Shown here: piece by piece, positions 34,372-41,957 of the stretch
Layout of the letters: each line of letters begins with the position of its first letter
How positions within the stretch are numbered: the first letter of the stretch is position 1
Source: Bacillota bacterium
GTDB lineage: Bacteria; Bacillota; Bacilli; Paenibacillales; Paenibacillaceae
Length of the DNA stretch: 64,000 nt
NCBI GenBank assembly: GCA_023386495.1
Contig: JAEWJS010000010.1
Coordinates: forward strand, 1 to 64,000
Direction: 5' to 3'
Notes under the pieces: generated by a model
Told to the model about the DNA's origin: nothing
Databases searched by the model: none
The model's input: only the letters and a program-made list of their open reading frames with translations
Made by a program: the position numbers and the translations under genes

Positions 34372-34445
34372 GATTCAGGAGGTAGTAGCTAGTAGGCAGT
34401 AGGCAGGACACAGGAGCAACGACAGCATTACAGGAGGGATTTGCG

Positions 34446-34766
34446 ATGATGGATACGAATCAGCAAAAGGAAATAATCGACCGTATCATGGCTGCGCTTG
34501 GCGAGGTGTACGACCCTGAGCTCGGCGTGAATATCGTCGACCTCGGCTTGGTCTATGGCGTTCGCTTCGAGGATGGAGCGGCACATGTCTGCATGACGCT
34601 TACGACACCGGGCTGCCCGATGCACGACATGATGACCGGTGGCGTAAGAGGGGCACTCGAAGGCATGCCGGAGATAACCTCGATCGAGGTAGAGGTCGTC
34701 TGGGAGCCGCGCTGGAACCCAAGCATGATGACGGACAAGGCCAGGGATGAATTGAATTATATGTAA
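34446..34766 (+). CDS. metal-sulfur cluster assembly factor (DUF59/MIP18-like)
   Basis: The protein of 106 residues has the DUF59 landmarks YDPELGVNIVDLGLVYGV and the reactive-Cys region LTTPGCPMHDMM. It helps load Fe-S clusters in SufT/PaaD-type pathways. GGAGGG lies upstream of ATG 34446. The Mrp ATPase at 41026 lacks the DUF59 domain normally fused to its N-terminus, so this protein may be its partner. Confidence 0.88.
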   Translation: MMDTNQQKEIIDRIMAALGEVYDPELGVNIVDLGLVYGVRFEDGAAHVCMTLTTPGCPMHDMMTGGVRGALEGMPEITSIEVEVVWEPRWNPSMMTDKARDELNYM

Positions 34767-34805
34767 TTACTGCAACGAGGACAAAGCATAACCGCTGTAA
34801 CGGCT

Positions 34806-34840
34806 GCAGCTTCGTTCCATCTTGGAGCGGAGCTGCTTAT
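34806..34840 (+). terminator. imperfect hairpin after the DUF59 gene
   Basis: GCAGCTTCGTTCCA (34806-34819) pairs with TGGAGCGGAGCTGC (34823-34836) at 12 of 14 positions, followed by TTAT. Confidence 0.55.
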
Positions 34841-34853
34841 ATGCGTTATGCGT

Positions 34854-34877
34854 GAGCTGGTGCTCGAGCTGGTGCTC
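34854..34877. repeat. tandem 12-mer with palindromic character
   Basis: GAGCTGGTGCTC is repeated twice without spacing. The block is bounded by GTGAGC and GCTCAC, so it can also fold on itself. Confidence 0.7.
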
Positions 34878-35082
34878 ACCACTGTTATGCCTTGTCTGTT
34901 TCCCTTCTGACCACTATCCCATCGGCTCAGGAAAACCACGAACACTGCTATTCGGGTCCTAAACGATAAACTTAGATAGGAGAACCCGATAGATAGGAGA
35001 ACCATAACGACGCTGTCGATGAAGTGAAGTTGAAGATGGAAGATTGGCACGGGACAACAGACCTGCCGAATAGCTGTGGTGG

Positions 35083-36069
35083 TCAGGCAAGCATATACGT
35101 TGTCTCGCGTGGGTTATGTTCATATTGGCTAAAGGAAAAGGACGTATAGCGGTTTCGATTCCTCGCAATATAGTATTCTGGGGGGAACACGCGAGCGTAC
35201 TTCTTCTTAACGAGTGCGGCATACGTGATTCGAGAGAACTGCACGCAAATCGCTGCAATTCGTTCGAAAAGCGGCTTGTGTGTAGTTGCAGCCAGGTTCA
35301 GTCGGCAGCAATATTCATCCAAGTACGCGTTCAAATGCTTGCCGCCCAATCCATGAAACGTTGCATTGAGCCATCTGCCTGCCTGCGCGCATACCTGTCG
35401 AATTAACGGCTGTTTGTTGGTAGAGTAGCTGCTTTTTCGCCCGTGGATGTCGGCTTGCTGATCAATGAACTGCTGCGCAAAAGCTTCGCGTGCGCGGTTC
35501 AGCGGGTAGTTGCCGTCGCAATGCTGATCCTCAACCGTCTTGATCTTCATTTGCAGAACTTCGTCATGATCAGACAGCGAAACCGCGGCAATCAATGGGT
35601 GCTCCTCGGGATGGCGATAAATGGTCGGATTGTGGGGGCTGCCGTATTTGCCATTGTTCATTCGTACAGTCCCTGTCAACAGTTGCCGATCTTCGTATTG
35701 TCCTAAGGAATGCCTGATCTTATGAAGCATGAGCCATGCCGTCTTATAAGTGACTTGGATGGTCCGAGCCAACTCAACTGCTGTGGTGCCCTGCGTGAGA
35801 CGTGCAACGAGATCGATTGCAATGAACCATTTGGCCAGCGGCGTCCGGCTGCCTTCCATGATCGTGCCCACGATCAAGGAAGTCTGATGCCGGCAATCCG
35901 CACACTCGAATATCGGATGCCTGCGCGTTTGAGTGATGTAGCAACGGCCGTAGCCGCATCGTGGACACACGTATCCGTTGGGCCACTTCAACTGGAAAAG
36001 CCTATGGACGGCTTGAAGCTCCAACTCGGCGTCCGTTAGTTTGTGTTGCTGTTGTGCGGTATTAACCAT
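35083..36069 (-). CDS. IS1595-like transposase-related protein, catalytic acid missing
   Basis: The protein of 328 residues has the IS1595-family N-terminal zinc ribbon (Cys35/Cys38 in CPRCG, Cys56/Cys59 in CADC). It also has the helical TPLAKWFIAIDLVARLTQGTTAVELARTIQVTYKTAW region and the family C-terminus (HGLGGKHLNAYLDEYCCRLN). In active relatives the first catalytic Asp lies in a VEVDE motif; here it reads VRMNN (residues 135-139), with Asn at the Asp position. The ORF is otherwise intact, and no terminal inverted repeats were found. The promoter carries two LexA-like boxes. It could be a decayed IS remnant or a domesticated DNA-binding protein. Confidence 0.8.
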   Translation of the reverse strand: MVNTAQQQHKLTDAELELQAVHRLFQLKWPNGYVCPRCGYGRCYITQTRRHPIFECADCRHQTSLIVGTIMEGSRTPLAKWFIAIDLVARLTQGTTAVELARTIQVTYKTAWLMLHKIRHSLGQYEDRQLLTGTVRMNNGKYGSPHNPTIYRHPEEHPLIAAVSLSDHDEVLQMKIKTVEDQHCDGNYPLNRAREAFAQQFIDQQADIHGRKSSYSTNKQPLIRQVCAQAGRWLNATFHGLGGKHLNAYLDEYCCRLNLAATTHKPLFERIAAICVQFSRITYAALVKKKYARVFPPEYYIARNRNRYTSFSFSQYEHNPRETTYMLA

Positions 36070-36088
36070 TGGTGCACCACCCTCATCG

Positions 36089-36136
36089 GAACATTTGTTC
36101 TGTATCCATTATAACAAACGTATGTTCCCCTTTCAA
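36089..36136 (-). promoter_or_regulatory. sigma-A promoter with two LexA/SOS boxes
   Basis: On the minus strand TTGAAA (36136-36131), a 17-bp spacer and TATAAT (36113-36108) form a strong promoter 40 bp upstream of the transposase-like gene. GAACATACGTTT (36127-36116) sits in the spacer and GAACAAATGTTC (36100-36089) over the start point. Both fit the Bacillus LexA consensus GAACRNRYGTTY. The two boxes are 15 bp apart. Confidence 0.8.
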
Positions 36137-36404
36137 TTGATATCTGGAAATTATTAATTACTTTTTTTATTTAGAGCTTTAAGGGTGAATAGGGGTGGGG
36201 GGTACCCAATTCTGAGTAATGGGGATAGTGGTCAGAAGTTAGGGATGGGGTAGTGGCAGTCATCCATCCTGATTGGAAGGGATAATGGGCAGAAGGAGAA
36301 TACGGGGGAGTGTAAGCGTAACGGCCTGCATACGAGGGCAATGCGGCTAAGTTGATTACGCAGGGCGGCACTCGGGCATAATGTCGTCTAGAGGTGATGC
36401 AGGC
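36137..36404. other. AT-rich then G/T-rich stretch without a gene
   Basis: 36137-36180 is AT-rich with T-runs. 36185-36330 is unusually rich in G on the plus strand (many GGGG and AGGGGTGGGG stretches). No supported ORF. The composition differs from the neighbours. Confidence 0.5.
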
Positions 36405-36632
36405 ATGAACAGCGGACATGACGAGACTGCCGAGCTCGAAGGCGCGGAATTGATCGAAGTGCTGCAGCAATCGCTGGACAAGGAGAATGATCTGCTGCGG
36501 ACGTACGTGATGACCGCTGAACGCATCCATGACGATGCGGAGTTGAAGGAGCGGCTGCATAACTTCGCGGAGGGCAACGCGAAGCGCTCGAAGCAGTTGA
36601 TCGACGTGATCGCCGGCTTACAAGAGAAATAG
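36405..36632 (+). CDS. small helical protein of unknown function
   Basis: The protein of 75 residues begins MNSGHDETAELEGAELIEVLQQSLDKENDLL and is predicted to form two amphipathic helices, possibly a coiled-coil or four-helix dimer. ATG 36405 is preceded by GAGGTGATGCAGG. A terminator follows. A minus-strand frame over the same region is a shadow. No family recognised. Confidence 0.65.
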   Translation: MNSGHDETAELEGAELIEVLQQSLDKENDLLRTYVMTAERIHDDAELKERLHNFAEGNAKRSKQLIDVIAGLQEK

Positions 36633-36645
36633 GTGCGAAACGGAC

Positions 36646-36682
36646 GGACGGTTCAGGGCTTCCCGCGGACTGTCCTTTTTTT
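36646..36682 (+). terminator. probable rho-independent terminator
   Basis: GGACGGT pairs with ACTGTCC with one mismatch, followed by TTTTTTT. Confidence 0.65.
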
Positions 36683-36731
36683 CATTGCTCAGCTAGGGGG
36701 CTTGATGTGCTATCATAGGACTAATGATAAC

Positions 36732-36746
36732 CATAGGAACCCTATG
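36732..36746. promoter_or_regulatory. palindrome upstream of the arsR-type gene
   Basis: CATAGG-AAC-CCTATG lies 21 bp before the start codon, and CATAGGA also occurs at 36714-36720. A possible operator. Confidence 0.4.
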
Positions 36747-36766
36747 ACAAGCAAGGAGCAACGTCA

Positions 36767-37108
36767 ATGAATGCCTCGCCGATTCAGAAATTCAAAGCCG
36801 ATTTCTTCAAAGCGCTCGCCCATCCGATGCGAATTCGCATTCTGGAGGTATTAAGCGAGGGCGATCGCAACGTTAACGAGCTTCAGACCATTCTCGGCTC
36901 CGAGGGCTCGGCTGTATCGCAGCAACTGGCTGTACTGCGCAACAAGAACGTCGTGTACGGCATTAAGGACGGGACGAACGTCATCTATTCGCTGCGCGAT
37001 CCGCTCATTAAGGATTTACTCGTCGTTGCGAAGCAGATCTTCAACAACCATTTGGTCGACGCGATCTCGATGCTTGAGGACATGCAGAATACGCAGAATA
37101 CGCCTTGA
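36767..37108 (+). CDS. ArsR/SmtB-family regulator paired with a SulP transporter
   Basis: The protein of 113 residues contains FKALAHPMRIRILEVLSEGDRNVNELQTIL and the recognition helix SEGSAVSQQLAVLRNKNVV. It has no Cys, so it is neither a thiol-based persulfide sensor nor a Cys-type metal sensor. AAGGAG precedes ATG 36767. It lies 101 bp before the SulP gene, with an ArsR-like dyad between, so it probably represses that transporter. Confidence 0.88.
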   Translation: MNASPIQKFKADFFKALAHPMRIRILEVLSEGDRNVNELQTILGSEGSAVSQQLAVLRNKNVVYGIKDGTNVIYSLRDPLIKDLLVVAKQIFNNHLVDAISMLEDMQNTQNTP

Positions 37109-37127
37109 CCGTATCGGATATTTCCGT

Positions 37128-37188
37128 TTGACAACATGCGTGAACGGGAGTACCATACCTGTATATTCAAATAATCAGATATATGAAT
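37128..37188 (+). promoter_or_regulatory. promoter and ArsR-type dyad for the SulP gene
   Basis: TTGACA (37128-37133), 17 bp, then TACCAT (37151-37156) form a sigma-A promoter. Just downstream, ATTCA at 37165-37169 and TGAAT at 37184-37188 frame an AT-rich dyad like SmtB/ArsR operators, placed to block transcription. Confidence 0.6.
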
Positions 37189-37209
37189 AAACAGAAGAAG
37201 GTTGAGAGC

Positions 37210-38979
37210 ATGATTGGAACGGGAAGATTCGAAGGTTATCACGCAGCCTTATTCCGTAAGGATCTCATCTCGGGCTTCATCGTCGGTGTCATTGCCATTC
37301 CGTTAGGAATGGCTTTTGCCATTGCATCCGGCGTAGACCCGCAGTACGGCATCTACACCACGATTATTGCCGGCATCCTCATCTCGTTATTCGGCGGTTC
37401 CAAATTCCAGATCGGCGGGCCGACCGGCGCGTTCATCCCGATCCTACTTGCCATCGTCATGCAGTATGGTTACGAGAACCTGTTGATTGCCGGGCTGATG
37501 GCCGGCGTATTCCTCGTGCTCATGGGCGCGTTCAAGCTTGGCAGCCTCATCCAGTTCATCCCGCGGCCGGTCACGATCGGCTTCACGGCAGGCATTGCCG
37601 TTATTATTTTCTCCGGTCAGATCGGCAATTTCCTAGGGTTAACGGGGCTCGAGCGGCATGAGAGTTTCATCGCGAACATGCGGGAGATTCTCCGGCACTT
37701 GGATTCGGTGAACGTCTACAGCGTCATGACGGCGCTGATCTGCCTTGCTTGCGTAGTGCTTACGCCGCGCGTCCTGCCTAAAGTGCCGGGCTCGCTGGTC
37801 GGCTTGGTCGTGTCCACCGTCGCGGCAGGGTTGTTGTTCGATGGTCAGGTGGCAACGATCGGCACGGCATACGGCGCGATCCCGACAGCGCTGCCCGCAT
37901 TCAGCATACCGGATATTACATGGGCAAGAGTCGTGGAGTTGATCCGCCCAGCGCTGATTATCGCGTTCTTGGGCGGTATCGAGTCGCTATTGTCGGCCGT
38001 CGTCGCAGACGGCATGACGAAGAGCCGGCATGACAGCAACCGGGAATTGATCGGCCAGGGCATCGCGAACATCGTCACGCCGCTGTTCGGGGGCATTCCG
38101 GCGACAGGCGCGATTGCCCGAACCGCCACGAACATTAAGAACGGCGCCGTGTCGCCGATATCCGGCATCATTCATGGGATCGTCGTGCTGCTCGTACTGC
38201 TGCTGTTCGCCCCATATGCTTCGTCTATTCCGCTCGCGTGCATGGCGCCGATTCTGATGGTTGTTGCGTGGAATATGAGCGAACGCAAAGCTTTTCGGCA
38301 TGTTCTGTTGACGAAGACGAGCGATACTGTGGTCTTGGTCGCGTCATTCGTTCTGACCGTCTTGACGGATCTTACAACAGCCGTTGAGGTCGGGTTCCTC
38401 CTGGCCATCGTGATGTTCGTCAAGCGGATGAGCCAATCGTTGAAGGTCGATAAGGTGCTGCCTGATCCGGACGATAAGCATCACAAGGTAAGGGCACATA
38501 TGGTCACCGAGGAGAGAGACTGCCCGCAGATCCGGATTCATACCATCGAGGGGCCGTTATTCTTCGGTGCCGCGGGCCGGTTCGAGCAGACGGTTGCGGA
38601 CGACATCCGGCACCAGCCCGCCGTGCTGTTGCTGCGGATGAGCAAGGTGCCAGTACTCGATACGACAGGAGCGGCAAACTTGTCCAGCCTGCTTGCCAAC
38701 TGCGAGCAGTACGGAGGGCAGGTTCTAGTATCCGGCATTCAGCCGCAGCCGCTCGACATGCTGAGACGTACGGGTCTCGATGTACGAATCGGCGAGGCGC
38801 ATCTGTTTGCGCATACCGGGCATGCGATCGCCTATGCGCTATCGCAGTTGAATCGCGAACGCTGCCTAGGCTGCCGACATCGAGCATTCAGCGAGTGCGA
38901 GTCGTTCTCGAAGGCAAGGCCGGCTGCAGATCGCGGCCTGCCGGCAAGCGCCGGAAGCGTGCAGCTTGGCCAATTCTAG
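37210..38979 (+). CDS. SulP-family anion transporter with STAS domain
   Basis: The protein of 589 residues has the SulP opening (FRKDLISGFIVGVIAIPLGMAFAIASGVDPQYGIYTTIIAG), about 12-14 helices and a cytoplasmic STAS domain (near 425-540) with VLDTTGAANLSSLL. The substrate could be sulfate, bicarbonate or nitrate. The C-terminus adds a Cys-bearing tail (CLGCRHRAFSECESF) not usual for the family. ATG 37210 has a better ribosome site than the ATG at 37183, which lies inside the operator dyad. Confidence 0.9.
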   Translation: MIGTGRFEGYHAALFRKDLISGFIVGVIAIPLGMAFAIASGVDPQYGIYTTIIAGILISLFGGSKFQIGGPTGAFIPILLAIVMQYGYENLLIAGLMAGVFLVLMGAFKLGSLIQFIPRPVTIGFTAGIAVIIFSGQIGNFLGLTGLERHESFIANMREILRHLDSVNVYSVMTALICLACVVLTPRVLPKVPGSLVGLVVSTVAAGLLFDGQVATIGTAYGAIPTALPAFSIPDITWARVVELIRPALIIAFLGGIESLLSAVVADGMTKSRHDSNRELIGQGIANIVTPLFGGIPATGAIARTATNIKNGAVSPISGIIHGIVVLLVLLLFAPYASSIPLACMAPILMVVAWNMSERKAFRHVLLTKTSDTVVLVASFVLTVLTDLTTAVEVGFLLAIVMFVKRMSQSLKVDKVLPDPDDKHHKVRAHMVTEERDCPQIRIHTIEGPLFFGAAGRFEQTVADDIRHQPAVLLLRMSKVPVLDTTGAANLSSLLANCEQYGGQVLVSGIQPQPLDMLRRTGLDVRIGEAHLFAHTGHAIAYALSQLNRERCLGCRHRAFSECESFSKARPAADRGLPASAGSVQLGQF

Positions 38980-39074
38980 CTTCAGTCCGCTGCGAGCATC
39001 AGGTGCTTAGGCGCATGGATTCCCAAGGCAAGTAGGCATAATAAGGGGCAACAACCTGCCTAAGGGGGATATGC

Positions 39075-40574
39075 ATGCGCCGGAATGTTCAACTGCCGCT
39101 GCAGACGGCAAGCTTAACACTTGGTTTCATGGTCTGGGTCATCCTGTCGTCGCTGATGCCATTCATCCGCGAGGATCTTGTGCTGACGGCCGGACAGGTC
39201 GCGTGGGTAACCGCGATTCCCGTTCTGCTCGGTTCGCTGCTGCGCATCCCGATCGGTTATTGGACGAATCGGTACGGCGCAAGGCCGATGTTCACGATCA
39301 GCTTCCTCATGCTGCTTATACCGATCGGCTGGTTAAGCTTCGTTGCCGACACCTTCGGCGCGCTCATCGTCGGCGGGCTCTTGCTCGGGATCGGTGGAGC
39401 GGTATTCTCGGTCGGGGTCACCTCGCTGCCGAAGTATTACCCGAAGGAACGGCACGGCTTCGTGAACGGTATTTATGGCGTTGGTAATTTAGGTACAGCA
39501 TTGTCCACGTTCGGTGCGCCGATTGCGGCCGGCGCGATCGGGTGGAAACGCACCATTCTGCTCTACAGCGTGCTGCTCTTGCTCTTCGCCGCGTTGAACT
39601 TCTTCCTCGGTGATCCGCAGGAGGAGAAGAGCCGCACGTCGCTCATGATGCAGATCCGCTCCGTCTATCGAGACGAGAAGCTGTGGCTGTTGTGCCTGTT
39701 TTATTTTCTCACGTTCGGCAGCTTCGTTGCGTTCACCGTCTATCTGCCTAACTTCCTCGTGACGCACTTCGGCCTCTCGAAGGTGGATGCCGGTCTTAGG
39801 ACTGCCGGCTTCATAGCCCTCGCAACGTTCATGCGTCCGGTCGGCGGCTGGCTGGGCGATAAGTACAATCCGTTCAAAATTCTGATGCTCGTCTTCGCAG
39901 GTCTGACGCTATCGGCCATTCTGCTGTCCTTCGCGCCGGATATTACGTTGTACACGATCGGCTGCCTGACGATTGCGCTGTGCGCGGGGACGGGGAACGG
40001 CACGATTTTCAAGCTGGTGCCGATGTACTTCTCGAAGCAGGCAGGCATTGCGAACGGCGTGATCTCGGCTATGGGAGGCATGGGGGGGTTCTTCCCGCCG
40101 CTCGTGCTGACGATCATTCATGGCGCGACCGGCCAATATGCGATCGGCTTCATGGCGCTGTCCCAATTCGCGCTTGCCAGCCTGATTCTCGTGTTCTGGC
40201 TGTTCTATCAGGAGAAGCTGTCGCTGTATGCGAATCTGATTCGTTCGACGAAGCAGGGACTGATGGTGACGGATCTCTCGGGGACGATTACGGCGGTGAA
40301 CGACGCCTTCGCCGAACTGACGGGGTACGGGAAGGAAGAAGTGATCGGCAAGCGGCCGAGCATTCTGAAGTCTGGCAAGCAAGGCCCGGATTTCTACGCG
40401 TCCATGTGGGAGTCGATCCGGGAGCGCGGTTTCTGGCAGGGCGAGATCTGGAATCGCAAGAAGAACGGCGACATCTACCTGGAGTGGCTGACGATCAGCG
40501 GCGTCAAGAACGACTCGGGCGAGCTGAAGCAATACGCGGCGCTGTTCAGCGACATAACTTCATATCGCAAGTAG
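39075..40574 (+). CDS. narK: second NarK-like transporter with C-terminal PAS domain
   Basis: The protein of 499 residues is a close paralogue of the one at 30208 (for example IPIGYWTNRYGARPMF, GTGNGTIFKLVPMYFSKQAGIANGVISAMGG). It has the same architecture: twelve helices, then PAS-PAC at about 390-497 (GLMVTDLSGTITAVNDAF, GKRPSILKSGKQG, GFWQGEIWNRKKNGDIY, LFSDIT). The tight conservation of the PAS part in both copies suggests that it is functional. It stands alone between the SulP gene and a repeat cluster. GGGGGAT lies before ATG 39075. Confidence 0.92.
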   Translation: MRRNVQLPLQTASLTLGFMVWVILSSLMPFIREDLVLTAGQVAWVTAIPVLLGSLLRIPIGYWTNRYGARPMFTISFLMLLIPIGWLSFVADTFGALIVGGLLLGIGGAVFSVGVTSLPKYYPKERHGFVNGIYGVGNLGTALSTFGAPIAAGAIGWKRTILLYSVLLLLFAALNFFLGDPQEEKSRTSLMMQIRSVYRDEKLWLLCLFYFLTFGSFVAFTVYLPNFLVTHFGLSKVDAGLRTAGFIALATFMRPVGGWLGDKYNPFKILMLVFAGLTLSAILLSFAPDITLYTIGCLTIALCAGTGNGTIFKLVPMYFSKQAGIANGVISAMGGMGGFFPPLVLTIIHGATGQYAIGFMALSQFALASLILVFWLFYQEKLSLYANLIRSTKQGLMVTDLSGTITAVNDAFAELTGYGKEEVIGKRPSILKSGKQGPDFYASMWESIRERGFWQGEIWNRKKNGDIYLEWLTISGVKNDSGELKQYAALFSDITSYRK

Positions 40575-40654
40575 CTATCTATAGCTGTTTGTTTGTGGGG
40601 CGGTGGCTGCTTGGCTGGCGGGCATGCGTGGAGTCGTGCGTGTGCCGCGCAAGC

Positions 40655-40845
40655 AAGTAGGGCCTACGAGGGCGTACTTTGAGTGCCGGGGCTGGTGTGA
40701 GATGTGAACTAAGGCCTGACAGGCCTTACTTCGCTGGTGAAACATGTTGCGGACGGCTGGTGATGCGCAAGTAGGGCCCGAAAGGGCGTACTTTGGGTGC
40801 TGCGGTGAGTGCGGGATGCAAAGTAGGGCCCGCTGGGCCTTACTT
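40655..40845. repeat. REP/BIME-like cluster: four 25-bp palindromes in two dimers
   Basis: Units at 40655-40679, 40707-40731, 40769-40793 and 40821-40845 share AAGTAgGGCC...rGGCsTACTT with a variable 3-5 base loop. Start-to-start distances are 52, 62 and 52 bp. The spacers inside dimers 1-2 and 3-4 are alike (GAGTGCCGGGGCTGG and GGGTGCTGCGGTGAG), so a dimer of about 77 bp appears twice. Each unit can form a stable hairpin. Confidence 0.88.
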
Positions 40846-40978
40846 TGCTATTGCGAGAGTGTCGAGGGCAGCAGGAATTAGCAAAAATCGCCAATGTCGG
40901 AGTTGCACGCTTGCGTGGATAGCAAATTGTACAATCACTCGAACGCGAAAAGCGCCTTCATCCTGCTCCTCCCATACG

Positions 40979-41019
40979 AACAGCCCGCAGCGCTTCGATC
41001 GTGAAGCCTGCGGGCTGTT
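40979..41019 (-). terminator. hairpin downstream of mrp
   Basis: AACAGCCCGCAG (40979-40990) pairs with CTGCGGGCTGTT (41008-41019), just past the mrp stop on the minus strand. Confidence 0.75.
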
Positions 41020-41025
41020 TGACGT

Positions 41026-41868
41026 TCATTGGGCGGCAGCGTGTTCGTCCGCCATGATGCGCGCGATGCGGCCGGCGACGATACGCAGTTGGCGCCCGGT
41101 CTCGCTGCTGTCCGGGTAGATGCCCGGACCAGCCTCGCTGCTGCGGGATTGCAGCTCGAACGGGAGCCTGGCCCATACTTCGCTCCGCAGCGATTCCTTC
41201 AGCTTGTCGCCGCCATGCTCCCCGAGCAGATTGATGTAGGTGCCGCAATCCGGGCAAGGGAGATATGCCATATTCTCGATCACGCCCAGCAGCCGATTGC
41301 CGGTCCGTGCCGTCATCGCGCCTGCGCGAAAAGCGACCTCCGACGCGACGTCATGCGGCGTCGTGACGATCAGCTCGTTCGCGCCGCTGCCGAGCATGCT
41401 GTGAAGGTCGAGCGGCACGTCGCCGGTGCCCGGCGGCATGTCGAAGAGCAGGATGTCGAGCTCGCCCCAATCGACTTGATTCAGGAACGTATTCAAGACG
41501 CGTCCGAGCATCGGTCCGCGCATGACGACAGGCTGATTGTCCGGCCGCAGGAACCCGGAGGACATCAGCTTCACGCCGTGCCGCTCAATCGGCTTGATCC
41601 GGTTCTGCTGGGACGTATCCGCGTCCGGCTCTCCGCGCACGCCCATGATGGCCGGAATGCTGAAGCCGTAAATGTCGGCGTCGATCAGGCCGACGCGCAG
41701 CGATTGTTCGGCAAGCGCTATCGCGAGATTCGCCGCGACGGTGGACTTGCCGACGCCGCCCTTGCCGCTGACGATCGAGAGATAGAACGGTGTGCTAACG
41801 ATGGTGACCAACCTCCGATCTGACTTGAGCAACTGCTCAATCCCAGCGTTGCCATATTCATCGAACAT
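41026..41868 (-). CDS. mrp: Mrp/ApbC-type Fe-S cluster carrier ATPase
   Basis: The protein of about 280 residues has a deviant Walker A SGKGGVGKSTVAANLA, LIDADIYGFSIP, FDMPPGTGDVPLDL and the cluster-binding CPDC (LPCPDCGTY). It carries [4Fe-4S] clusters to apo-enzymes. The usual N-terminal DUF59 domain is missing, while a stand-alone DUF59 protein is encoded at 34446. Divergent from reductase operon B, it probably supplies clusters to those subunits. The start is uncertain: ATG 41868 lacks a clear ribosome site, and a GGAGG lies further inside near residue 19. Confidence 0.88.
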   Translation of the reverse strand: MFDEYGNAGIEQLLKSDRRLVTIVSTPFYLSIVSGKGGVGKSTVAANLAIALAEQSLRVGLIDADIYGFSIPAIMGVRGEPDADTSQQNRIKPIERHGVKLMSSGFLRPDNQPVVMRGPMLGRVLNTFLNQVDWGELDILLFDMPPGTGDVPLDLHSMLGSGANELIVTTPHDVASEVAFRAGAMTARTGNRLLGVIENMAYLPCPDCGTYINLLGEHGGDKLKESLRSEVWARLPFELQSRSSEAGPGIYPDSSETGRQLRIVAGRIARIMADEHAAAQ

Positions 41869-41957
41869 CAGACATCTGCATGTCCAATGCATGGAAAAGG
41901 CGCAATCCGGCAACCTTACAACGAGATTGACGATGCATGACGGAGGAGGGTTATCGC

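Larger units (their letters stand above)
34767..35082. other. gene-free stretch with hairpins and short repeats
   Basis: Between the DUF59 gene and the convergent transposase-like gene there is no convincing ORF. It holds a terminator-like hairpin (34806-34836), a tandem 12-mer (34854-34877) and a 13-bp direct repeat AGATAGGAGAACC at 34974-34986 and 34991-35003. Confidence 0.6.
40575..41025. other. 451-bp gene-free region with palindromic repeats
   Basis: No convincing gene. It contains four 25-bp palindromes (40655-40845) and a terminator for the convergent mrp gene. Confidence 0.7.

Noticed and set aside
36171..36560. Minus-strand 129-codon frame
   Set aside because: It is antisense to the small helical gene at 36405 and runs through the G-rich region with low-complexity Ser/Tyr/Pro content.
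40655..40845. Possible CRISPR array
   Set aside because: The four repeats are themselves palindromes of 25 bp with variable loops, only four copies, unequal spacing (52/62/52), related spacers within pairs, and no cas genes nearby. They fit REP-like elements better.
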